From Bradyrhizobiaceae bacterium (GTDB lineage Bacteria > Pseudomonadota > Alphaproteobacteria > Rhizobiales > Hyphomicrobiaceae): a stretch of DNA of 7,096 bases. The DNA lies in contig CANJPN010000322.1 of NCBI GenBank assembly GCA_947475855.1, forward strand, positions 1 through 7,096, in the 5' to 3' direction. This document shows, piece by piece, positions 1 to 5,038 of the stretch. A model generated the notes under the pieces. The model did no database searches. It saw only the letters and a list, made by a program, of their open reading frames with translations, and was not told the origin of the DNA. Each line of letters begins with the position of its first letter. The stretch's first letter is position 1. The position numbers and the translations under genes are program-made.

Positions 1-1851
1 CGCCCCCTCAGGGGCTGTGGACAGCGGGGAAGAAATTTTTTTGGCGCCCCGCGGCGTTGCTCTCCGGTCGGCCTACGGCCTCCCTACGCGCAACGCCGCG
101 GGGCCCCTTGCCTCCCCCGCCTCGTACACCACGTCCTGGGACGCGCCCCCGGGTTCGTTGCTCAGGCCCGCCAACCCGCACCCGATACGGGCGCCATTGC
201 CCGCATGGTCGCGAATGAAATCAGCCAGCTGATGCCGGCCCGGGCGACACAGCATGCGGACCCGTCCGATCGCCTCGACAACCTCAAGGCAACGCTGGAT
301 GCGTTCGTTGCTGAACGTCGCCATGGCGACGAGCAGACCAACACGATGCTCGATACCATGCAGCAGGCGATGATCCGGCTGCTTGACCGCATGGATGCCA
401 TAGAGCAGGGGCGCGATCTGGCAACGGAAGACGATGAGCACGACGAGGACCGTCGAGCCGCCCACCGCCAATCCTACGAAGACACCTATCCCCACGCGCA
501 GCAGACCGCTGCTCCGCAGGCTAACTCCCAGATCCCGGAGCAGGCCACCGCGCCCGAACAGCATCGTCAAAACGAGATCCGCGAGCTGGAGGCTCGCATT
601 GCGGCAGCCCCGATCAGTGCCAGCGGCCTCCGCCCCGGCACGCAGCAGGTGGAGCCGGTCGAGCCCGCATTGGCCGCTGCTGCCCCTTCAGCGGATTCCG
701 CCAACAACCGTGAAAGCTTTATTGCGGCTGCCCGCCGCGCAGCCCGGATGGCCGCCGAAGCCCCCCCAGAGCAGGAAGTAACCGCCGATCTCGCAGGCGC
801 GCCAGCGAAGACGCGAAGCCCAGCCAAGCCTGCTTCGGGAAGCCGCAAGCTATCGACAGTCTCGATGGCATTGATCTGCCTGTTGCTGGTCGGCGCGAGC
901 TTTGTCGCCGTCAGGATGACCATCCTGGCCCCTAATCCCCTGCCGGCAGTTCAGTCGACCTCACCGCAGTCCGCGTCGCCGCCGAACGATGCCGACAAGC
1001 GGATACAGAACCTCGAGGACGCCGACGGGGCCAATCCGGTTCCGCAGCGCCGCAGCTCGATCCAGCAGGGCGACGAGAATGGTGTGTCCGGCCAGCCTGC
1101 GAACGGTGGCGTTATGCCCCAATTGCCGGGCTTCCCAACCTTGCCTGCAGCCCTCACCAAGGATGCCGCAGCCGAAAACCTGACACCCCGGTCCAACGAC
1201 ACACTGCCGCTCTCGATCGGCCCCAACTCGTTGCGCGCCGCTGCGGCAAAGGGCGACCCTTCGGCAGAGTTCGAGATTGGCGCACGCTTCGCAGAAGGCC
1301 GTGGTGTCCCCCAGGATCTACAGCAGGCAGTAAGCTGGTATCAGCGCGCCGCAGCCCAAGGATTTGCGCCAGCCCAATATCGTCTCGGCAGCATGTTCGA
1401 GCGCGGCCTCGGCGTGAAGACCGATCTTGCCAAGGCTCGGGTCTGGTATCAGCGCGCCGCGGACCAGGGCATCGTCAAGGCGATGCATAATCTGGCAGTC
1501 CTCACCGCCGGCCGCGATACCGCGCTGACCGATTATGCAACCGCCGGCAAGTGGTTCCGCGCCGCTTCCGAATACGGCCTGACCGACAGCCAGTTCAACC
1601 TCGCCATCATGCACGACAGCGGCCTTGGCATGGAGCGCGACGCCAAGCAGGCATTCAAATGGTTCTCGCTGGCCGCCCGCGCCGGTGACGAGGAGGCTGC
1701 CCGCCGGCGTGAAAGCCTGCGGCAGAAGCTTCTGCCTCAAGAAGTGTCCGAGATCGAGACCGAGCTGGCGAACTGGCGTCCCAAATCCGCCGACCAGGCT
1801 GTCAATGATCCCCGGATGGCGGGCGAGGCCTGGAAGAAGAGCACGCGGTGA
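1..1851 (+). CDS. PodJ-like Sel1-repeat membrane protein, 5'-partial
   Basis: This is the C-terminal part of a polarity or localization factor of the PodJ type, as found in Hyphomicrobiales. The frame is open to the left edge. Its first ATG is at 205 (residue 1 below), but it has no Shine-Dalgarno and the sequence still looks coding back to about 151, so the true start is probably outside the window. Residues 28-70 are helix-forming, followed by a polar, Ala/Pro/Gln-rich linker. Residues 172-181 (FIAAARRAAR) match a short motif that I associate with rhizobial PodJ-like proteins. A single membrane span lies near 219-239, then a Ser/Pro/Asn-rich linker. From about 350 to 495 there are roughly four Sel1-like (TPR-like) repeats, with hallmarks such as EGRGVPQD and AVSWYQRAAAQG; the third is degenerate. 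The expected topology is a cytoplasmic coiled coil with periplasmic Sel1 repeats. No peptidoglycan-binding domain follows them. Bases 1-150 translate to Arg/Pro/Cys-rich sequence and may not be part of the gene. The family is clear, but orthology to PodJ is inferred. Confidence 0.8.
   Translation, partial: RPLRGCGQRGRNFFGAPRRCSPVGLRPPYAQRRGAPCLPRLVHHVLGRAPGFVAQARQPAPDTGAIARMVANEISQLMPARATQHADPSDRLDNLKATLDAFVAERRHGDEQTNTMLDTMQQAMIRLLDRMDAIEQGRDLATEDDEHDEDRRAAHRQSYEDTYPHAQQTAAPQANSQIPEQATAPEQHRQNEIRELEARIAAAPISASGLRPGTQQVEPVEPALAAAAPSADSANNRESFIAAARRAARMAAEAPPEQEVTADLAGAPAKTRSPAKPASGSRKLSTVSMALICLLLVGASFVAVRMTILAPNPLPAVQSTSPQSASPPNDADKRIQNLEDADGANPVPQRRSSIQQGDENGVSGQPANGGVMPQLPGFPTLPAALTKDAAAENLTPRSNDTLPLSIGPNSLRAAAAKGDPSAEFEIGARFAEGRGVPQDLQQAVSWYQRAAAQGFAPAQYRLGSMFERGLGVKTDLAKARVWYQRAADQGIVKAMHNLAVLTAGRDTALTDYATAGKWFRAASEYGLTDSQFNLAIMHDSGLGMERDAKQAFKWFSLAARAGDEEAARRRESLRQKLLPQEVSEIETELANWRPKSADQAVNDPRMAGEAWKKSTR
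46..104. repeat. Perfect 15-bp inverted repeat with GC-rich loop
   Basis: The arms at 46-60 (GCCCCGCGGCGTTGC) and 90-104 are exact reverse complements around a 29-base loop. The loop itself holds two GGCC boxes (GGCCTACGGCC, 70-80), so the whole element could fold into a long, very stable hairpin. It lies just after a run of seven T (36-42), in the atypical segment before the convincing part of the PodJ-like gene. It could be a dispersed palindromic repeat, a terminator-like element read from the opposite strand, or sequence brought in by an insertion or assembly join. Only one copy is present in the window, so its repeat status is inferred. Confidence 0.6.
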
Positions 1852-1877
1852 CTCGGTCCGCTTGCGAACACCTTATC

Positions 1878-1915
1878 GAGGGCCCAGGTTCACCCCTGGG
1901 CCCTTCTGCTTTTCT
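1878..1915 (+). terminator. Rho-independent terminator of the PodJ-like gene
   Basis: A perfect 9-bp stem, GGGCCCAGG (1880-1888) with CCTGGGCCC (1895-1903), closes a 6-base loop. The stem extends by an A-T pair (1879/1904) and a possible G-T pair. It is followed by the T-rich tract TTCTGCTTTTCT. It starts 27 bases after the stop codon, as expected for an intrinsic terminator. Confidence 0.85.
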
Positions 1916-1927
1916 CACAGCCGGAGT

Positions 1928-1962
1928 TTCTCGTTGACCTTCGAGAACACAGCAGGCTTATT
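1928..1962 (+). promoter_or_regulatory. Candidate sigma-70 promoter with inverted repeat over the -35
   Basis: A TTGACC -35 box (1934-1939) lies 17 bases upstream of a poor -10-like hexamer, CTTATT (1957-1962). It sits after the preceding terminator and upstream of the TIGR02186 gene, where a promoter is needed. A 6-bp inverted repeat, TTCTCG (1928-1933) with CGAGAA (1942-1947), brackets the -35 box and could be a small operator. The -35 box is good and the -10 is weak. The rest of the gap up to 2127 shows nothing else I can support. Confidence 0.35.
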
Positions 1963-2127
1963 CGGTTCACTGGATTTCCCGCCTCTGCCGCCGCCGATGG
2001 GCATCGCCGACTTCCTCTGTGAGGACCCGAGCTGGTGTTCCCGGAGGATCAGAGGCTAGCCGCGAACAGCCCGAACTGGATGCCGATGCCAAGACGCGCC
2101 GCAACAGCATTGACGCCCGGTATCACC

Positions 2128-3024
2128 ATGCGCTTCGGCGTGGCGCTTGTCTTCGCCGGACTCATTGCCCTAGCGCTGGCATCGTTCCCTGACATCGCCG
2201 GTGCCCAGGCCGTTTCTCAGCGCCGCCCGACACCACAAGCCGAGCCCGCGGGCCCGCCACAGCAAGCAGCTCCGGCTCGACCAGCCAATGTCCCTGAAGC
2301 CCGCGAGACTGTCCAGGCCGACGTCTCCTCCCGCAGCGTCGCTGTCACGTCGAGCTTCACCGGCACCGAGATCATCGTCTTCGGCGCTGTCGACAACAGT
2401 CGCCAATCGAGCCCGGAATCCGGCTTCTATGACGTCGTCATCGTAGTCGAGGGAACACCGACGCGGCTTGTCGCCCGCAAGAAATCCAACGTCGGCATCT
2501 GGCTGAACAGCGCCTCGATCACATTCCAGAGCGTACCGAGCTACTACGCGATCATCTCCACCCGGCCCCTGGACGAGATAACCGATCCGATCATCCTGCG
2601 CGACAACGACATCGGCTTCGAGCACGTCCGGATGACCCCGATCAGAGGCTGGGAAACCGGCGTCACCACGGGCGAGTTGGAGGACTTCAAGAGTGCCGTA
2701 GTCCGCATCAAGCAGCGAGAGCGGCTCTACATCGAGCGAACCGTCGGCGGTGTCGTGTTCATCGGTCGCAGCTTGTTCCGCGCCTCCCTCGACTTGCCCG
2801 CCAACGTACCTGTCGGTCCGCTGGTCGCCAGGGTGCATCTGTTCCGCGATGGCAGACTACTTCACACGTTCACCTCCCGCGTGACGTTACGCCGTGAAGG
2901 CTTGGAGCACTTCCTGCACACGTTCGCTTTTGGCCAGCCCCTGGTCTACGGCATCGCCACCGTACTGATCTCGATTGCGATGGGCCTCGCAGCGACCGGC
3001 CTGTTCCGCCGTAGCGCGCATTGA
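2128..3024 (+). CDS. TIGR02186 family membrane-anchored protein (Alph_Pro_TM)
   Basis: This is a 298-residue alphaproteobacterial protein of unknown function, recognised from its overall build and sequence as the TIGR02186 / Alph_Pro_TM family. From the ATG at 2128 it begins with a classic signal peptide: MRFG, a hydrophobic core at 5-20, and a likely cleavage site after AQA (26-28). A Pro/Ala-rich spacer follows to about residue 58. Next comes a beta-rich extracytoplasmic domain (about 65-265), which includes TEIIVFGAV, YDVVIVVEG and a conserved-looking GIWLNS segment. A C-terminal span (about 269-291) ends in a short basic tail, RRSAH. The likely topology is a periplasmic domain held by a C-terminal anchor. 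Alternative in-frame starts are an ATG at 2080 and a GTG at 2035; the latter has GAGGA nine bases upstream but adds 31 residues before the signal peptide. In other alphaproteobacteria, as I recall, this family often neighbours a TauE/SafE sulfite exporter gene, which is not seen here. Confidence 0.8.
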   Translation: MRFGVALVFAGLIALALASFPDIAGAQAVSQRRPTPQAEPAGPPQQAAPARPANVPEARETVQADVSSRSVAVTSSFTGTEIIVFGAVDNSRQSSPESGFYDVVIVVEGTPTRLVARKKSNVGIWLNSASITFQSVPSYYAIISTRPLDEITDPIILRDNDIGFEHVRMTPIRGWETGVTTGELEDFKSAVVRIKQRERLYIERTVGGVVFIGRSLFRASLDLPANVPVGPLVARVHLFRDGRLLHTFTSRVTLRREGLEHFLHTFAFGQPLVYGIATVLISIAMGLAATGLFRRSAH

Positions 3025-3065
3025 TCGGCAATTCCACTTCGGCGCCCAAACGAGGTTTGAAAGAA

Positions 3066-3443
3066 GTGCTGGAAAACTGGCGCTCGAAAGTTAAAGCCCT
3101 CAAACGCGAGGTTGTCGCCATCGCGTATGCCGCTCGTGACCCGCGCACACCTTGGGCCGCCCGCCTGCTCGTACTGGCGATTGTCGGCTACGCAGTCTCC
3201 CCGATAGACCTCATCCCCGACTTCATTCCGGTCCTTGGTTACCTGGACGAGTTGCTGCTGCTTCCCGCAGCGCTCTATATCGCCGTTCGCATGATCCCCG
3301 CCAGCGCCATGGCCGATGCACGCAATCGAGCCGTCGACGAGCGCCTCGCACCGAGCCGGACGGCCGCCGCCATCATCATTTTACTGTGGCTCGCCATAGC
3401 CGCAGCGGGCATCCATTTCGCTTGGGGCTGGTGGTCGAAATAA
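3066..3443 (+). CDS. DUF1232 (YkvA-like) small membrane protein
   Basis: This is a DUF1232 domain protein of unknown molecular function, about 125 residues with the start chosen here. A basic amphipathic N-terminus (LENWRSKVKALKREVV) leads into the family signature RDPRTPWAARLL and then SPIDLIPDFIPVLGYLDE (45-62). A second hydrophobic stretch runs to about residue 78, and a C-terminal span lies near 100-122, so it is an inner-membrane protein. I chose the GTG at 3066 because GAGG (3052-3055) lies ten bases upstream and because YkvA-like homologs usually begin just before this basic helix. The frame also allows a TTG at 3021, which overlaps the TGA of the upstream gene and gives 140 residues. 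Either way it is probably cotranscribed with the TIGR02186 gene. The family call is firm; the start is uncertain. Confidence 0.82.
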   Translation: MLENWRSKVKALKREVVAIAYAARDPRTPWAARLLVLAIVGYAVSPIDLIPDFIPVLGYLDELLLLPAALYIAVRMIPASAMADARNRAVDERLAPSRTAAAIIILLWLAIAAAGIHFAWGWWSK

Positions 3444-3450
3444 GCCCCGC

Positions 3451-3474
3451 GACCAGCCACACTGGCCCCTTTTG
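3451..3474 (+). terminator. Possible weak terminator after the DUF1232 gene
   Basis: A short hairpin, GCCA-CAC-TGGC (3455-3465), is followed by CCCCTTTTG just after the stop codon. The stem is only four pairs, so this is a weak call. A second possible stem, GGGGCT (3424-3429) with AGCCCC (3443-3448), spans the stop codon but lacks a T tract. Either could mark the 3' end of the transcript before the 6S RNA region. Confidence 0.3.
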
Positions 3475-3506
3475 CACACGATCTTGAGCAACCTGATCAC
3501 AAGGTC

Positions 3507-3535
3507 TTGGATTCTTCACCACCTATGCGTACATT
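3507..3535 (+). promoter_or_regulatory. Candidate promoter of the 6S RNA
   Basis: TTGGAT (3507-3512) and TACATT (3530-3535) have exactly 17 bases between them. TACATT matches four of six positions of the -10 consensus, and TTGGAT matches the invariant TTG of the -35. Transcription would start near 3542, just before the first bases (3547 onward) that pair with the 3' end of the proposed RNA. The agreement with the RNA boundary is the main support. Confidence 0.4.
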
Positions 3536-3541
3536 CACCCT

Positions 3542-3720
3542 GCTGCGGGGCACGTCAGGAACACATTATCCCCTGGGCCTATAAGATCTGCTAGGGAGCT
3601 GTCCCTGGTCCGGGCCGTGGTCTGGATCACATGGTTCCCACCTTCTATGAAGGGACCTGGCGGGATCTATAGTTCCAACGGCCACCGCGGCACTAAATTC
3701 TTGGCCCACGTCGGCCCCAC
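3542..3720 (+). ncRNA. ssrS: 6S RNA candidate
   Basis: 6S RNA binds housekeeping RNA polymerase by mimicking an open promoter. The call rests on four observations. (a) The segment lies directly upstream of the 5-formyltetrahydrofolate cyclo-ligase gene, the classic ssrS-ygfA arrangement. (b) CCCCTGGGCCTATA (3571-3584 region) matches 12 of 14 positions of the E. coli 6S central-bubble sequence CCCCUGAGCCGAUA, and CACCGCGGCA (3684-3692 region) resembles the conserved 3' strand. (c) The ends pair: GGGGC-ACGT (3547-3555) with ACGT-(CG)-GCCCC (3708-3718). (d) A long apical hairpin forms from GTCCCT (3601-3606) with AGGGAC (3651-3656), then GGGCC with GGTTC, and GTGGT-CTGG-ATCAC (3617-3630). A further stem, CTATA-GATC (3579-3588) with GATCTATAG (3664-3672), may compete with the open bubble. 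The length of about 175 nt fits. The exact ends are estimates, and the closing stem is less regular than in E. coli. Confidence 0.7.
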
Positions 3721-3735
3721 GATACCAAGACGGCG

Positions 3736-4353
3736 ATGCCCGACCCCACGAGCGAAATCGCCCAAGAGATGCATCTCGACAAGCGCGCCTTACGCAAAAC
3801 TGTAGCCGCTGCCCGAGACCGTCTCGTCTCTGACTACCGCAAAGAAGCAGCCGCTCAGATCGCCGGCCTCGGGATAGAATTTGCCTCACCTCCCCGCGCC
3901 TGTGTCGTATCCGCCTACGCGGCGATGGGCTCCGAAATCGATCCGGCTCCAATCGTCGAACGCTTGGCCAGTGCTGGGTTTCGGACCTGCCTGCCCGTAA
4001 TTCAACCATTGGGCAATCCGCTGCGGTTCCGTCTATGGCAACCCGGCGAACCGCTCGTCGCACGCACCTGGGGCATCCGCGAACCAACCGAAAGCGCGCC
4101 CGAGGTCGACCCGGATATCCTCCTGGTACCGTTGCTCGCCTTCGACCACCGCGGCATGCGATTGGGCTATGGCGGCGGCTACTACGACCGGACCCTCGAA
4201 CGCCTCCGCGCCCTCAAACCCGTCCTCGCCATCGGCCTTGCGTTTCGCGAGCAGGAGATGCCCGAGGTGCCGAATGGCCCGCACGATCAGCGCCTCGATT
4301 GGGTGCTCACCAATGACGGTCCGATCGATACCAGGCCCACCCCATTCCCTTAG
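3736..4353 (+). CDS. ygfA: 5-formyltetrahydrofolate cyclo-ligase (methenyl-THF synthetase)
   Basis: This enzyme uses ATP to convert 5-formyltetrahydrofolate into 5,10-methenyltetrahydrofolate in the cytoplasm, returning it to the one-carbon pool. The 205-residue length is normal for the family. The C-terminal signature is intact: VPLLAFD (131-137) followed by a Gly-rich nucleotide and substrate loop, LGYGGGYYDR (143-152). The N-terminal basic helix, KRALRKTVAAARD (about 15-27), is the usual ATP-phosphate-binding region, and SYAAMGSEID-like sequence (about 59-70, here SAYAAMGSEID) is also typical. The ATG at 3736 is used; an ATG at 3769 would remove 11 residues and still keep the basic helix. 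Neither has a strong Shine-Dalgarno. The gene starts only about 15 bases after the proposed 6S RNA, so it may be transcribed by read-through from that promoter. The name fau is also used. Confidence 0.93.
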   Translation: MPDPTSEIAQEMHLDKRALRKTVAAARDRLVSDYRKEAAAQIAGLGIEFASPPRACVVSAYAAMGSEIDPAPIVERLASAGFRTCLPVIQPLGNPLRFRLWQPGEPLVARTWGIREPTESAPEVDPDILLVPLLAFDHRGMRLGYGGGYYDRTLERLRALKPVLAIGLAFREQEMPEVPNGPHDQRLDWVLTNDGPIDTRPTPFP

Positions 4354-4358
4354 AGCAG

Positions 4359-4381
4359 GCTGTTGAGTCCAACCAGCTTTT
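4359..4381 (+). terminator. Probable terminator after the cyclo-ligase gene
   Basis: GCTG-TTG (4359-4365) pairs with CAA-(C)-CAGC (4370-4377), leaving one bulged base and an AGTC loop. Four T follow immediately (4378-4381). It begins five bases after the TAG stop. The stem is short, but its position and T run fit an intrinsic terminator. Confidence 0.5.
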
Positions 4382-4394
4382 CCCCATGCGGCAG

Positions 4395-4424
4395 TTGACC
4401 GGGCTCAGGTAACATCGACATGCT
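4395..4424 (+). promoter_or_regulatory. Candidate promoter of the lemA operon
   Basis: A good -35 box, TTGACC (4395-4400), lies just after the terminator and about 64 bases before the lemA start. The best -10, CATGCT (4419-4424, spacer 18), matches only three of six consensus positions. Location supports it more than sequence does. Confidence 0.35.
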
Positions 4425-4450
4425 CAATCCATAGGCCAAACCTGCCCCGC

Positions 4451-4457
4451 AAGGAGA
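4451..4457 (+). promoter_or_regulatory. Strong ribosome binding site of lemA
   Basis: AAGGAGA lies seven bases upstream of the ATG at 4464. It is the best Shine-Dalgarno in the window and fixes the lemA start. Confidence 0.8.
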
Positions 4458-4463
4458 TCGCCA

Positions 4464-5027
4464 ATGAATACGACATGGATCGTACTGGGTGTGATCGGCG
4501 TCCTGCTGATCTGGTTGATCTCGGCCTACAACGGCCTCGTCAGCTTGCGCCAACGCACGAAGCAGGCGTTTTCCGACATCGACGTTCAACTCAAACAGCG
4601 CCACGACCTCGTGCCCAACCTCGTCGAAACTGTGAAGGGCTACGCCAAGCACGAGAAGGAAACTTTGGAGAACGTCGTCAAGTTGCGCAACGCCGCCGCT
4701 TCGGCAACCGGCCCGGCAGCCCAGGCGGCCGCCGAAGGCCAGCTCACCGCCGGCATCCGCCAGTTGATTGCCCTCGCCGAGGCGTACCCCGACCTCAAGG
4801 CCAACACCAACTTCCAGCAACTGCAGGGTGAGCTGTCGGATCTGGAAAACAAGATCGCCGCCGCGCGTCGATTCTTCAACAACGCCGCATCCGAATACAA
4901 TGCGTCCCGCGAGAGCTTCCCCACAGTGCTGTTCGCCAACACCATGGGATTTGCGCCTCAAGACTTCTTCAACCTCGACGAGACCGAGAAGGCCGCCGTC
5001 AAGACCGCGCCCAAGGTGCAATTCTGA
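4464..5027 (+). CDS. lemA: LemA family protein
   Basis: This is a 187-residue LemA family protein, normal for the family. One N-terminal membrane span (about 4-21) is followed by an all-helical domain. The hallmark stretch is complete: YNGLVSLRQRTKQAFSDIDV (22-41), then QLKQRHDLVPNLVETVKGYA (42-61) and HEKETLENVVKLRNAA. NKIAAARRFFNNAASEYN (about 128-145) and a C-terminal FF / KVQF ending are also typical. The molecular function is not settled. LemA proteins are membrane-anchored helical bundles often encoded beside M48 proteases or TPM-domain proteins, and a role as a protease partner is inferred. The start is set by the AAGGAGA site. The stop is followed after only 11 bases by the M48 protease gene, so the two form an operon. 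Confidence 0.95.
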   Translation: MNTTWIVLGVIGVLLIWLISAYNGLVSLRQRTKQAFSDIDVQLKQRHDLVPNLVETVKGYAKHEKETLENVVKLRNAAASATGPAAQAAAEGQLTAGIRQLIALAEAYPDLKANTNFQQLQGELSDLENKIAAARRFFNNAASEYNASRESFPTVLFANTMGFAPQDFFNLDETEKAAVKTAPKVQF

Positions 5028-5038
5028 TCGGCTCCACG

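Noticed and set aside
17..232. 71-residue plus-strand open frame starting with GTG
   Set aside because: It overlaps the PodJ-like gene in another frame, runs through the palindrome, and its sequence resembles no family I know.
2170..2838. 222-residue minus-strand open frame
   Set aside because: It is the shadow of the TIGR02186 gene; Asp/Gly-rich antisense translation without a domain or a ribosome binding site.
3424..3448. GGGGCT / AGCCCC stem as the main terminator of the DUF1232 gene
   Set aside because: The six-pair stem spans the stop codon with a 13-base loop, and no T tract follows.
3566..4087. 173-residue minus-strand open frame crossing the 6S region
   Set aside because: Its translation is Arg-rich and overlaps both the cyclo-ligase gene and the structured RNA candidate; no recognisable protein family.
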